Shown: positions 53,182-62,830, counted from the stretch's first letter. The stretch: DNA of 64,000 nt from FEN-1219 sp035548835 (GCA_035548835.1 DASZSB010000213.1:1-64000), one strand, 5' to 3'. Program-made: numbers and translations. The notes: generated by a model not told the origin, from the letters alone.

Positions 53182-53943
53182 ATGCCTGCGAAGAAAGCAG
53201 CGAGCAAGAAGAAGACTCCCGCCAGCAAGAAGCCGCTGGCCAAGAAAGCCCCGAAGCCGGTGAAGCGATCGGCCGGGGCCAAGTCCAAGGCGCCACAGAA
53301 GTCCTCGTCGAAGAAGACGGTGAAGCCCGCCAAGAGCGCGAGCCCGAAGAAGGTCGCGAAGCCGCTCGTGGCGCCCAAGAGTCAGCCAAAGCCAACAGGG
53401 ACGAAGACAATGGCTACTGGACCGAAGAAACCTGCTCCAAAACCGGCCGCGGTGACGGCCAGCGCGAGCGCCGCGCCGGCTCCGCGCCGCAGCGGCGCGA
53501 GCATCCTGAGCGGTCCGGTCCGCGGGTTCACACCGTACCAGCCGAAGCGCGGCGAGGACTACATGAGCCCGGGGCAGCTCGAGCACTTTCGCCAGTTGCT
53601 GCTCGCCTGGAAGCGCGAGCTCATGGAGGAAGTCGATCGCACGATGCTCCACATGAAGGACGACGCTGCGAACTTTCCCGATCCGAACGATCGGGCTACC
53701 CAGGAGTCGGAATTCGGACTCGAGCTTCGCACTCGAGATAGAGAGCGTAAGCTGTTGAAGAAGATCGACTCGGCACTGGCCAGAATCGACGACGGCAGCT
53801 ACGGCTACTGCGAGGAGACCGGCGAAGAGATCGGTCTGCGCCGGCTCGAGGCCCGCCCGGTGGCTACGTTGTGCGTCGAGGCGCAGGAGCGCCGCGAGAT
53901 CGCCGAGCGCCAATTCCGTGACCGCGAGGATCAGTATCGCTAG
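53182..53943 (+). CDS. dksA: DksA-type RNA polymerase-binding regulator with Lys-rich extension
   Basis: DksA enters the RNA polymerase secondary channel and works with ppGpp. The 253-residue protein has a Lys/Ala/Pro-rich N-terminal extension of about 105 residues, then the DksA core: coiled coil with the DPNDRA tip (DxxDxA) and C-terminal RRLEARPVATLC. The zinc-finger positions read Cys210, Thr213, Cys231, Ala234, so two of four cysteines are replaced (CxxT and CxxA). ATG at 53182 is chosen because GGAGG lies eight bases upstream. It forms an operon with gluQ. Confidence 0.92.
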   Translation: MPAKKAASKKKTPASKKPLAKKAPKPVKRSAGAKSKAPQKSSSKKTVKPAKSASPKKVAKPLVAPKSQPKPTGTKTMATGPKKPAPKPAAVTASASAAPAPRRSGASILSGPVRGFTPYQPKRGEDYMSPGQLEHFRQLLLAWKRELMEEVDRTMLHMKDDAANFPDPNDRATQESEFGLELRTRDRERKLLKKIDSALARIDDGSYGYCEETGEEIGLRRLEARPVATLCVEAQERREIAERQFRDREDQYR

Positions 53944-53952
53944 CGGTAGCGC

Positions 53953-54840
53953 GTGACGTACGTCGGCCGCTTCGCCCCCTCTCCCACCGGACCGCTGCAC
54001 TTAGGCTCGATCGTCACTGCGGTGGCGAGCTTTCTGCACGCGCGTCAGGCCGGCGGCGAGTGGCTCGTTCGAATCGAGGACATCGACCCGCCGCGCGAGG
54101 TCGCCGGTGCCGCCGCCGCCATCCTGAGGACGCTGGAATCGCTGCGTCTCGAATGGGATCGGAGCGTGCTGTACCAGAGCTCCCGCTTCGCCGATTACCG
54201 TGCCGCTGCCGCGGACTTGCTGGCCAAGGGCAAGGCGTTCCGGTGCGACTGCTCCAGGACCGCGATCCGTGCCGCGAACGAGAGCGCCACCACGCGGTAC
54301 CCCGGCACCTGCCGCAACCGCGGTCTGTCCGGTCAGGACACGGCGATCAGGGCGTTCGTTGCGGAAGGCACGGACATCCGCTTCGTCGATGGGCTGCAGG
54401 GCGAGCAATCCGTCCCCCTGGACACCACGATCGGCGATTACGTCGTCATGCGCCGCGACGGCCTGCCGTCCTACCACCTGGCCGTGGTGCTCGACGACGC
54501 CGCTCAGGGCATTACCACGGTCGTGAGGGGTGTCGATCTGCTGGAGTCAACCCCCGTCCATATCCACCTGCAGCGCACACTGGGACTGCCGTCCCCGGCG
54601 TACCTGCACCTGCCGGTACTGGTCAACGCCGCGGGGCAGAAGCTGTCGAAACAGACCGGCGCCGTGCCGGTGGCGATCGGCGACGCATCGGTGGCGGCAC
54701 GGGCGCTCGAGCTCCTGGGGCTCGACGTGCCGGCGGACGTGCGGCGGGAACAGCCGGGCTCATTGTGGCAGTGGGCGCTGGCCCATTGGCGGATCGACTC
54801 GCTGCGCGGCCAGCGGGCGATCCCCGCACCCGCAACGTAA
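53953..54840 (+). CDS. gluQ: Glutamyl-Q tRNA(Asp) synthetase
   Basis: GluQ attaches glutamate to queuosine in tRNA-Asp. The 295-residue protein is a truncated glutamyl-tRNA synthetase without the anticodon domain, with FAPSPTGPLHLGSIVTAVAS (HIGH-like), the zinc-site region FRCDCSRTA plus YPGTCRNRG, and KLSKQTGA (KMSKS-like). GTG start, 10 bases after dksA. The dksA-gluQ pair is conserved in gammaproteobacteria. Confidence 0.94.
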   Translation: MTYVGRFAPSPTGPLHLGSIVTAVASFLHARQAGGEWLVRIEDIDPPREVAGAAAAILRTLESLRLEWDRSVLYQSSRFADYRAAAADLLAKGKAFRCDCSRTAIRAANESATTRYPGTCRNRGLSGQDTAIRAFVAEGTDIRFVDGLQGEQSVPLDTTIGDYVVMRRDGLPSYHLAVVLDDAAQGITTVVRGVDLLESTPVHIHLQRTLGLPSPAYLHLPVLVNAAGQKLSKQTGAVPVAIGDASVAARALELLGLDVPADVRREQPGSLWQWALAHWRIDSLRGQRAIPAPAT

Positions 54841-54849
54841 TCAGAGGCC

Positions 54850-54874
54850 GGCCGGGCGCGACCCGCGCCCGGCC
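54850..54874. terminator. Hairpin between convergent gluQ and pnp
   Basis: GGCCGGGCGCG, a 3-base loop and CGCGCCCGGCC form an 11-bp perfect stem in the 42-base convergent gap. It could serve both strands, though no T-run follows. Confidence 0.55.
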
Positions 54875-54882
54875 CCGCAACC

Positions 54883-56961
54883 TCACGCTGCGTTGACGTC
54901 CCGCATGCTGAGGCGGATGCGTCCCTGGCGGTCCACTTCGAGGACCTTCACGTGCACCACGTCGCCTTCCTTCAGCTTGTCGCTGACGCGCTCGACGCGC
55001 TCGTGCGAGATCTGCGAGATGTGCACCAGACCGTCCCGACCCGGCAGGATCGTGACGAACGCGCCGAAGTCCATGAGGCGCACGACCTTGCCCTGATAGA
55101 CGCGTCCGACCTCGACATCGGCCGTGATCAGCTCGATGCGCTCGCGCGCGGCGCGACCCGCCTTGCCGTCGACGGACGCGATCTTGACCGTGCCGTCGTT
55201 CTCGATGTCGATCGTGGTACCCGTCTCCTCGGTAATGGCCCGGATCACGGCACCACCCTTGCCGATGACGTCGCGGATCTTCTCCGGGTCGATCTTCAGC
55301 GTGATGATGGTCGGCGCCCAGTCCGACATCTTCTCGCGCGGCGACTTCAGGACCTGGTTCATCTCGCCGAGGATGTGCAGGCGCCCTTCGCGGGCCTGCG
55401 CGAGCGCGGTCGCCATGATCTCGCGCGTGATGCCGAAGATCTTGATGTCCATCTGCAGCGCGGTCACGCCATCCGCCGTGCCGGCCACCTTGAAGTCCAT
55501 GTCGCCGAGGTGGTCCTCGTCGCCCAGGATGTCGGTCAGCACGACGAACGCGTTCGGCTCCTTGATGAGACCCATCGCCACACCGGCCACGGGGGCCTTG
55601 ATGGGCACGCCGGCGTCCATCAGCGACAGGCTGGTGCCGCACACGGAGGCCATCGAGCTCGAACCGTTCGACTCGGTGATCTCCGACACGACACGGATGA
55701 CGTACGGGAACGTCTCCATGTCGGGCATGACGGCTTCGACGCCGCGCCGCGCAAGGCGGCCATGGCCGATCTCGCGCCGCTTCGGTGAGCCGATAAATCC
55801 AGTCTCACCAACGCTATAGGGCGGGAAGTTGTAGTGCAGCATGAATGGTTCGCGACGCTCGCCCTCGAGGGCGTCGATGATCTGCGCGTCGCGCCCGGTG
55901 CCGAGCGTCGTGACCACCAGCGCCTGCGTCTCGCCGCGGGTGAACACGGCCGAGCCGTGCGTGCGCGGCAGCACACCCACCTGGATGTCGATCTTGCGCA
56001 CGGTGCGGGTGTCGCGGCCGTCGATGCGGGGCTTGCCCGCGATGATGCGGCTGCGCACGACGTTCTTCTCGGCGTCGTGGAACGCGGCTTCGATCTGGGC
56101 GGGCGTCCAGGCGGCATTCGCGGCCGTCAGGTCCGCAACACACTGCTTCTTGAGCTCGCCGATCCTGGCGTAGCGAACCTGCTTCTCGGCGATGCCATAG
56201 GCGTCGGTGATCTGCGGAACGTACTTCGCCACGCCAGCCACAAGCGCCTTGTCCTCGGTGGCCTCGGCCCACACGATCTGCGGCTTGCCCACTTCCTGCG
56301 CCAGCGACTTGATGGCGTCGATCGCGGTCTGCATCTGCTCGTGACCGAACATCACGGCGCCAAGCATGACGTCCTCCGGCAGGCAATCGGCTTCGGACTC
56401 GACCATGAGCACGGCATCGCGCGTGCCGGCAACGACGAGGTCGAGCTTGGAGCTTTGCAGCTCGGCAGCCGTCGGGTTCAGCAGATACTTGCCGTCCTTG
56501 TAACCGACGCGGGCCGCACCGATCGGGCCCATGAACGGCAGACCGGACAGGCAAAGGGCTGCAGACGCGCCGAGCATCGACGGGATGTCCGGGTCGACCT
56601 CGGTGTTCATCGACAACACGGTCGCGATGACCTGCACGTCGCGGCGGAATCCGTGCGGGAACAGCGGCCGGATCGGCCGGTCGATCAGGCGCGATGTCAG
56701 CGTTTCCTTCTCGGTCGGACGGCCTTCGCGCTTGAAGAAGCCGCCGGGGATGCGGCCCGCGGCGTAGGTCTTCTCCTGGTAGTTGACCGTCAGAGGGAAG
56801 AAGTCGCGGCCTTCGACGTCCTTTTTGTCGCCGACGGCGGTCACGAGGACCACGGTATCGGCCATGTTGACGATCACGGCGCCGTCGGCCTGACGGGCGA
56901 TCACGCCGGTTTCGATGGTGACGTCGTGCGCACCGTATTTGAAGGTTCTGCTAGCTCTCAC
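54883..56961 (-). CDS. pnp: Polynucleotide phosphorylase
   Basis: PNPase degrades RNA 3' to 5' with phosphate and is a degradosome component. The 692-residue product has two RNase PH domains (TYAAGRIPGGFFKREGRPTE; later MGLIKEPNAFVVLTDILGDE), a KH domain (VIGKGGAVIRAITEETG) and an S1 domain (GRVYQGKVVRLMDFGAFVTI). GTG start with AAGGA upstream. It follows rpsO, with a hairpin between them. Confidence 0.97.
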   Translation of the reverse strand: MRASRTFKYGAHDVTIETGVIARQADGAVIVNMADTVVLVTAVGDKKDVEGRDFFPLTVNYQEKTYAAGRIPGGFFKREGRPTEKETLTSRLIDRPIRPLFPHGFRRDVQVIATVLSMNTEVDPDIPSMLGASAALCLSGLPFMGPIGAARVGYKDGKYLLNPTAAELQSSKLDLVVAGTRDAVLMVESEADCLPEDVMLGAVMFGHEQMQTAIDAIKSLAQEVGKPQIVWAEATEDKALVAGVAKYVPQITDAYGIAEKQVRYARIGELKKQCVADLTAANAAWTPAQIEAAFHDAEKNVVRSRIIAGKPRIDGRDTRTVRKIDIQVGVLPRTHGSAVFTRGETQALVVTTLGTGRDAQIIDALEGERREPFMLHYNFPPYSVGETGFIGSPKRREIGHGRLARRGVEAVMPDMETFPYVIRVVSEITESNGSSSMASVCGTSLSLMDAGVPIKAPVAGVAMGLIKEPNAFVVLTDILGDEDHLGDMDFKVAGTADGVTALQMDIKIFGITREIMATALAQAREGRLHILGEMNQVLKSPREKMSDWAPTIITLKIDPEKIRDVIGKGGAVIRAITEETGTTIDIENDGTVKIASVDGKAGRAARERIELITADVEVGRVYQGKVVRLMDFGAFVTILPGRDGLVHISQISHERVERVSDKLKEGDVVHVKVLEVDRQGRIRLSMRDVNAA

Positions 56962-57036
56962 GTTGGTTTCCTTGGGTGAATTCGATGGGAGCCGACACGC
57001 CGGCGACCGGCAGCGCTGCCCCTTTTTGCCGTAGCT

Positions 57037-57071
57037 CCAAAACGTTCAGAGCCGGGTGCACCGGCTCTGAA
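57037..57071 (-). terminator. rpsO-pnp intercistronic hairpin
   Basis: TTCAGAGCCGG and CCGGCTCTGAA form an 11-bp stem with a 5-base loop, followed on the minus strand by CGTTTTGG. It corresponds in position to the rpsO terminator/pnp processing hairpin of E. coli. Confidence 0.65.
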
Positions 57072-57086
57072 AGGAGATGTTCTTGG

Positions 57087-57356
57087 TTAGCGCCTGAGAC
57101 CCAGGCGGCCGATCAGGTCCTGATAACGGGCCTGACTCGTCTCTTTGAGATAGTCCAGCAGCTTGCGGCGCTGGTTCACCATCTTCAGAAGACCGCGACG
57201 GGAATGATGGTCCTTCTCGTGTCCCGCGAAGTGCTCGGACAGCTGCGTAATGCGCGCCGAGAGCAATGCGACCTGAACCTCGGGGGAGCCGGTGTCGTTC
57301 GGACCGCGGCCGTACTGCGAAATGATTTCGGACTTCTGAGCTGTCTTAAGGGTCAT
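57087..57356 (-). CDS. rpsO: 30S ribosomal protein S15
   Basis: The 89-residue product is standard S15: TAQKSEIISQYGRGPNDTGS, VQVALLSARITQLSEHFAGH, KDHHSRRGLLKMVNQRRKLL. S15 is a primary 16S rRNA binder of the 30S platform. A strong GGAGAGGA ribosome site precedes the ATG. It lies between truB and pnp in the classic order, with its own promoter at 57421-57450. Confidence 0.98.
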   Translation of the reverse strand: MTLKTAQKSEIISQYGRGPNDTGSPEVQVALLSARITQLSEHFAGHEKDHHSRRGLLKMVNQRRKLLDYLKETSQARYQDLIGRLGLRR

Positions 57357-57420
57357 TCAATCCTCTCCGCGCCGCCCGATTCAGCGGCCGCTGTCTTTTG
57401 CCTGTCTATGGAAGGGGCGC

Positions 57421-57450
57421 ATCATACCGAAATATTCGGTGCAGCTCCAA
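57421..57450 (-). promoter_or_regulatory. Likely sigma-70 promoter of rpsO
   Basis: On the minus strand TTGGAG (57445-57450), an 18-base spacer and TATGAT (57421-57426) lie about 65 bases before the rpsO start. The spacer contains the dyad ACCGAA-TAT-TTCGGT (57426-57440). Confidence 0.6.
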
Positions 57451-57454
57451 GCAG

Positions 57455-58378
57455 TTAACGCCGAAAAACCCGGTCGGGCGCCAACCGACCTTCCGGACTC
57501 ACCGTCCCGAGCGCTATGAACTCCTCGTCCGCGGCATAGACGCGGACGGCCCCCTGCGGCCAGGCCGGCTCGGCGCGCACGGCTTGCCCCTGAAGCAGGC
57601 GCGCAGCGCTCGCGGCGTCGAGCCGTACGGCCGGCCAATCGGGCAACGCCCGGTCGGGCGGCAGCAGGAGCGCATCCAGCGCACGGAGTCCCTCCGGCAG
57701 GGCCGCCAGCCGTTCGAGCTCGGCAAGCGCGTGCATTGGCTCTCCGGCGAACGGCGTGACCCCGAGGCGGCGCAACTGGCCCACGTGCCCCACCGTGCCG
57801 AGCGCGACGGCAATGTCCTCGACCAGCGTACGTATGTAAGTGCCCTTCGAGCAGCGCACCGTCATGACGAGGTTCGGCCAGCGGTACTCTTCCAGCACCA
57901 GAGACTCGATCCGCACGCGGCGTGCCTCCCGCTCCACGGCGACTCCCCGACGAGCGAGTCGATACAGCGGCACGCCGTCGCGTTTCAGGGCGGAGTACAT
58001 CGGCGGTATCTGCTCGATCTCGCCTACGAACCGCCGCAGCACCGCGGCCACCTCGGATTCCGACGGGCGCGGGCCATCGGGACGATGCGCGGTAACCTCC
58101 CCCTCCGCGTCCCCGGTCGTGGTCGCAACCCCGAGAACGGCCGTGGCCCTGTATTCCTTGCCCGACTCGAGCAGATAGCCGCAGAGCCGCGTGCCCGAGC
58201 CGAACAGGACGGGCAACATGCCCGTCGCCAACGGATCGAGGCTGCCGGTGTGTCCGGCGCGCGTCGCCTGGTAGAGCCGCTTCACGCATTGCAGCGCATG
58301 GTTCGACGACATGCCCGCGGGTTTGTCCAGCAGCAGGAGTCCGAAGACGTCTCTGCCGCGCTTGCGTGTTTCCGGCAC
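57455..58378 (-). CDS. truB: tRNA pseudouridine(55) synthase
   Basis: TruB modifies U55 in the T-loop of tRNAs. The 307-residue product has FGLLLLDKPAGMSSNHALQ, the catalytic aspartate in RAGHTGSLDPLATGMLPVLF, and SCSKGTYIRTL-like RCSKGTYIRTLVEDIA, followed by a C-terminal PUA-like domain. GTG start, 15 bases after rbfA. Confidence 0.96.
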   Translation of the reverse strand: MPETRKRGRDVFGLLLLDKPAGMSSNHALQCVKRLYQATRAGHTGSLDPLATGMLPVLFGSGTRLCGYLLESGKEYRATAVLGVATTTGDAEGEVTAHRPDGPRPSESEVAAVLRRFVGEIEQIPPMYSALKRDGVPLYRLARRGVAVEREARRVRIESLVLEEYRWPNLVMTVRCSKGTYIRTLVEDIAVALGTVGHVGQLRRLGVTPFAGEPMHALAELERLAALPEGLRALDALLLPPDRALPDWPAVRLDAASAARLLQGQAVRAEPAWPQGAVRVYAADEEFIALGTVSPEGRLAPDRVFRR

Positions 58379-58393
58379 CGCTGCCCGCCGTGC

Positions 58394-58759
58394 CTATTCG
58401 GTCGTGCGGTCGCGGTCGCCGGTGTCGTCGATCAGGCGCTGAAGCTCGGACGCGCGCCGGGCGCTCGTGTCGTGCCGGAACCGCAATTCCGGCACGCGCC
58501 GCAACTGCAGAGCACCTGCGACGCGCGTGCGGAAGAAGCCTCGCGCCTGCTCGAAGCCCTGCTTGATCATCGTCGGATCCTCGTCGAGCTGCAGCGTATT
58601 GAAGTAGATCGTGGCGAGGCTCAGATCGCCCGTGACCTCGACGTCGCTCACGCGCGCGCCCGAGAGCCGCGGATCCTTGACCTCCGACAGCAGCAGCTCG
58701 TTCAAGAGCCGCTGGATCTCGGCGGCGATCCGATCCTTTCTGGCGAACTCGCGCGGCAT
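58394..58759 (-). CDS. rbfA: 30S ribosome-binding factor A
   Basis: RbfA assists late 16S rRNA maturation and cold adaptation. The 121-residue product has RKDRIAAEIQRLLNELLLSE, VKDPRLSGARVSDVEVTGDL and VPELRFRHDTS. ATG at 58759 overlaps the infB stop by one base; the longer frame to 58852 is infB overlap. Confidence 0.95.
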   Translation of the reverse strand: MPREFARKDRIAAEIQRLLNELLLSEVKDPRLSGARVSDVEVTGDLSLATIYFNTLQLDEDPTMIKQGFEQARGFFRTRVAGALQLRRVPELRFRHDTSARRASELQRLIDDTGDRDRTTE

Positions 58760-61308
58760 CAGCCCACTTTGCGCGCGATTTCCGTGCGCTCGTAGCATTC
58801 GATCTGATCGCCGGCCCTGACATCGTTGTAGTTGCGAACGCCGATACCACACTCGGTGCCGGCGCGAACTTCGTTGACGTCGTCCTTGAAGCGACGCAGC
58901 GATTCGAGCTGGCCCTCGAAGATCACGACGTTTTCACGCAGCACGCGGATCGGGTTGCTGCGGCGCACGTAGCCGTCGACGACCATGCAGCCCGCCACGT
59001 TGCCGAACTTCGGCGACCGGAACACTTCGCGAACCTCGGCAAGGCCCACGATCTGCTCGCGGACCTCGGGAGCGAGCAGGCCGCTGGCGGCGGCTTTGAT
59101 GTCGTCGAGTGCCTCGTAGATGATGCTGTAGTAGCGGATGTCGACGCCGGTTTCCTTGATGGCCCCCCGCGCTGCCGCGTCCGCACGCACGTTGAAGCCA
59201 ATGATGATGGCCTTCGACGTCGCTGCGAGCTGCACGTCCGACTCCGTGATGCCGCCGACGCCCGAGGCGACGACCGTGATCTTGACCTCGTCGGAGGAGA
59301 GCTTCTCCAGTGCATCACGCAGTGCTTCGGCGCTGCCGTGCACATCGGCCTTGATCAGGAGCTGGATGCTCGGAACCCCGCCGGCCTGCATCTGGCTGAA
59401 GATGTTCTCGAGCTTCGCTGCCTGCTGGTGTGCGAGCTTCGACTCGCGCTCGCGGCTGTGGCGGAACTGCGCGACCTCGCGCGCCTGGCGTTCATCGGCT
59501 ACGACCTGGACATCGTCACCGGCGAGCGGCGTGCCGGAAAGGCCGAGCACGACCACCGGGGTTGACGGACCGGCCGACTGAACGGGCTTGCCGGTTTCGT
59601 CGAACATGGCGCGAATACGGCCGTATTCCTGGCCCGCCAGCAGGATGTCGCCGATTTCGAGCTTGCCGCCACTGACCAGCACCGTGGCCACGGCGCCGCG
59701 GCCACGCTCGAGACTCGACTCGAGCACGACACCGGCCGCGGGGCCTTCGGCCACGGCCTTGAGGTCCAGCAGCTCCGCCTGCAGCAGCAGCGAGTCGAGC
59801 AGCTTGTCGACGCCTTGCCCCGTCAACGCCGACACGCTGACGAACAGCGTCTCGCCACCCCACTCCTCGGGGATCAGCTCGTATTTCGCGAGCTCGTTGC
59901 GCACGCGATCGGGATCGGCATTCGGCCTATCGATCTTGTTGAGCGCAACGACGATCGGCACGCCCGCGGCCTTGGCATGCTGAATGGCCTCGACCGTCTG
60001 CGGCATCACCCCGTCGTCGGCCGCGACGACCAGCACCACTATGTCCGTGACCTTCGCGCCGCGCGCCCGCATGGCGGTGAACGCGGCATGGCCGGGGGTG
60101 TCGAGAAACGTGATTCGGCCCTTTGCGGTCTCGACTGAGTAAGCGCCGATGTGTTGCGTGATACCGCCGGCCTCGCCGGCCGCCACGCGCGTGCGGCGGA
60201 TGTAGTCGAGCAGCGAAGTCTTGCCGTGGTCGACATGCCCCATGATCGTGACCACTGGTGGCCGGTGCACGGCCTTCTCGGAAGAGGCCGCACGCTCGAC
60301 CGATTTCGTGAGCTGGTCCTCGATCTCTGTGTCCTTCAGAACCTTGGGCGTGTGGCCCATCTCCTCGACGACGAGGACGGCGGTGTCCTGGTCGAGCACC
60401 TGGTTGATCGTCACCATCATGCCCATCTTCATGAGCGTCTTGATGACCTCGTTCGCCTTGATGGCCATGCGTTGGGCGAGATCGGCCACGGTGATCGTGG
60501 CTCCGATCTCGACGTCGCGCACGACTGGCGCCGTCGGCCGTTCGAACGCGTGCTGCTGATCCGAGCTCGTCGGCATCGTGCGGCGGCGCGTGGGCTGCTT
60601 CTTCTTGCGGCGCCGACCGGCCATGCCGTCGGCGACGTGCAGCGTGTGATCGCCCTCGCCGGACTCTTCCACCATCCGCTCGCGCTTGGCCTTCTGCCGG
60701 GCACGCTCCGCCTCCGCGCGAGCCTGCGTTTCCTTCTCCGTCTGCGCGGCCTTGCGACGCTCCTCTTCGGCGCGTGCCTTCGCCTCCTCGCTGGCGGCCG
60801 CCGCGCGCTTCTGCTCTTCCTCGAGACGCTTGCGCTCCTCCGCCTCGCGCTGCTCGGCTTCGAGCCGCGCGCGCTCTGCGGCCGCGATCTTCTCGCGTTC
60901 CTCGCGCTCGGCCCGCTCCACCGCAGTACGAGCCTCCTCTTCGGCGCGACGGACTGCTTCGAGCTCTTCCTGCTGTTTCCGAGCCTGCTCCTCGAGCACA
61001 TCGCGCTTGATGTAGGTGCGCTTCTGCCGGACCTCGACGTTGATCGTCCGCGCACGCCCCTGGCCGCTCGCGAGCTTCAGCTCGGTGCTGGATTTGCGAT
61101 TCAGCGTGATTCGGCGCGGCGCCGAGTCGTCAGCGTCCTTGCGCCCATGGGTCTTGCGCAGGTGAGTCAGCAGCTCGAGCTTTGCATCCTCGCTGATGAC
61201 GTCCTGCCCGCCGCCGACCTTGATGCCCGCCTCAGCGAGCTGCTCGACGAGCCGATCGACCGGGACCTTCAGAACTTTCGCGAATTCCGCGACCGTCACT
61301 TCCGCCAT
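58759..61308 (-). CDS. infB: Translation initiation factor IF-2
   Basis: IF-2 brings fMet-tRNA to the 30S subunit. The 849-residue protein has an N-terminal IF2-associated domain (KVPVDRLVEQLAEAGI), a long Glu/Arg/Ala-rich coiled region, and the G domain: MGHVDHGKTSLLDYIRR, DTPGHAAFTAMRARGA, NKIDRPNAD. C-terminal domains II-IV follow, ending near RAGDQIECYERTEIARKVG. It lies between nusA and rbfA. Confidence 0.97.
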   Translation of the reverse strand: MAEVTVAEFAKVLKVPVDRLVEQLAEAGIKVGGGQDVISEDAKLELLTHLRKTHGRKDADDSAPRRITLNRKSSTELKLASGQGRARTINVEVRQKRTYIKRDVLEEQARKQQEELEAVRRAEEEARTAVERAEREEREKIAAAERARLEAEQREAEERKRLEEEQKRAAAASEEAKARAEEERRKAAQTEKETQARAEAERARQKAKRERMVEESGEGDHTLHVADGMAGRRRKKKQPTRRRTMPTSSDQQHAFERPTAPVVRDVEIGATITVADLAQRMAIKANEVIKTLMKMGMMVTINQVLDQDTAVLVVEEMGHTPKVLKDTEIEDQLTKSVERAASSEKAVHRPPVVTIMGHVDHGKTSLLDYIRRTRVAAGEAGGITQHIGAYSVETAKGRITFLDTPGHAAFTAMRARGAKVTDIVVLVVAADDGVMPQTVEAIQHAKAAGVPIVVALNKIDRPNADPDRVRNELAKYELIPEEWGGETLFVSVSALTGQGVDKLLDSLLLQAELLDLKAVAEGPAAGVVLESSLERGRGAVATVLVSGGKLEIGDILLAGQEYGRIRAMFDETGKPVQSAGPSTPVVVLGLSGTPLAGDDVQVVADERQAREVAQFRHSRERESKLAHQQAAKLENIFSQMQAGGVPSIQLLIKADVHGSAEALRDALEKLSSDEVKITVVASGVGGITESDVQLAATSKAIIIGFNVRADAAARGAIKETGVDIRYYSIIYEALDDIKAAASGLLAPEVREQIVGLAEVREVFRSPKFGNVAGCMVVDGYVRRSNPIRVLRENVVIFEGQLESLRRFKDDVNEVRAGTECGIGVRNYNDVRAGDQIECYERTEIARKVG

Positions 61309-61327
61309 TTACGCCCGCCTTGATCGG

Positions 61328-62830
61328 TTAAGCCTGTTTCTCTTGATCGAACCAATGCGCCCGCGCAGCCATGATCAGCTTCGCGGCGCGCTCCGTGTCG
61401 AGGTTCTCGATCGATCCCAAGTCGTCCACGGCCTGCTCGGCCAGATCTTCGCGGGTCACGATACCGCGGCTTGCGAGCTCCAGTGCGAGCTCCCGATCCA
61501 TACCCTCGAGGCTCAGCAGATCCTCCGCCGGCTCGGCCTGGTCGATGACCTCTTCGGTCACGATGGCCTGAGTGATCAGCACGTCGCGCGCCCGCGACCG
61601 CAGCTCATTGACGATTTCCGGCGTGAATTCCTCGATTCCGAGCAGCTCGCTGGCCGGGACGTAAGCGATTTCCTCGAGCGACGAGAAGCCTTCCTGGACG
61701 AGGATGCTTGCGACGTCCTCGTCGACGTCGAGATCCTTCATGAAGCTCTCGACGAGCGAGCGCGCTTCCTTGTCGCTCTTCTCCTCGGCCGCAGCTTCCG
61801 TCATGACGTTGAGCTGCCAGCCCGAGAGCTCGCTCGCGAGGCGGATGTTCTGGCCGCCGCGACCGATGGCCTGCGACAGTTTGTCCTCCTCGACGGCGAG
61901 ATCCATCGTGTGGGAGTCCTCGTCCACCACGATCGACAGCACTTCGGCGGGCGACATTGCATTGATGACGAACTGCGCGGGATTCTCGTCCCACAGGATG
62001 ATGTCCACGCGCTCGCCCGCCAGCTCGTTCGAGACGGCCTGCACTCGCGAGCCGCGCATGCCGACGCAGGCCCCCACGGGATCGATACGGCTGTCGTGGC
62101 TGCGCACGGCGATCTTCGCGCGCAGACCGGGATCGCGAGCCGCACCCAGGATCTCGATGAGCCCCTGGCCAACCTCGGGAACCTCGATCTTGAACAGCTC
62201 GATCAGGAACTTCGGCTGCGTGCGTGTCAGAAACAGCTGCGGCCCCCGCGGCTCGGAGCGGACCTCGCGCAGCAGGCTCTTGATGCGGTCCTGCGGCTTG
62301 ATCGGCTCGCGCGGGATCAGGTCCTCGCGCGGAATGAAACCTTCGGCGTTGCCACCGAGATCGATATACGCGCCGTTGCGGTCGACGCGTTTGACGATAC
62401 CGCTCACGAGCTCGCCCACGCGATCCCTGTAGGCTTCGACCACCTGCTCGCGCTCGGCCTCGCGTACCTTCTGGACGATGACCTGCTTGGCGGTCTGCGC
62501 CGCGATACGCCCGAATTCGACCGATTCCATGGGTTGCTCGACGTAACCGCCCACTTCGGCCTTCGGGTCGATGTCGAGCGCGTCTTCGAGGCGCAGCTCG
62601 CGCGCCGGCTCCTCGAGCTCCTTCGAATCGTTCGCGAAAACCTTCCAGCGGCGGAACGTCTCGTAGTTGCCACTCGCACGATCGATGGCGACACGAACGT
62701 CGATGTCGTCGCCGTAGCGCTTGCGCGTAGCCGACGCCAGTGCCGCTTCGATCGCCTCGAAGATCACGGACTTCTCGACGCCTTTCTCGTTCGAGACGGC
62801 GTCCACGACCAGCAAGATCTCTTTACTCAT
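61328..62830 (-). CDS. nusA: Transcription termination/antitermination factor NusA
   Basis: NusA binds RNA polymerase and modulates pausing, termination and antitermination. The 500-residue protein has the N-terminal domain (EILLVVDAVSNEKGVEKSVI), S1 (GIVKRVDRNGAYIDLGGN), two KH domains (ACVGMRGSRVQAVSNELAGE; AIGRGGQNIRLASELSGW) and two C-terminal acidic repeats as in E. coli. GGTGATG precedes the ATG; rimP is 22 bases upstream. Confidence 0.97.
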   Translation of the reverse strand: MSKEILLVVDAVSNEKGVEKSVIFEAIEAALASATRKRYGDDIDVRVAIDRASGNYETFRRWKVFANDSKELEEPARELRLEDALDIDPKAEVGGYVEQPMESVEFGRIAAQTAKQVIVQKVREAEREQVVEAYRDRVGELVSGIVKRVDRNGAYIDLGGNAEGFIPREDLIPREPIKPQDRIKSLLREVRSEPRGPQLFLTRTQPKFLIELFKIEVPEVGQGLIEILGAARDPGLRAKIAVRSHDSRIDPVGACVGMRGSRVQAVSNELAGERVDIILWDENPAQFVINAMSPAEVLSIVVDEDSHTMDLAVEEDKLSQAIGRGGQNIRLASELSGWQLNVMTEAAAEEKSDKEARSLVESFMKDLDVDEDVASILVQEGFSSLEEIAYVPASELLGIEEFTPEIVNELRSRARDVLITQAIVTEEVIDQAEPAEDLLSLEGMDRELALELASRGIVTREDLAEQAVDDLGSIENLDTERAAKLIMAARAHWFDQEKQA

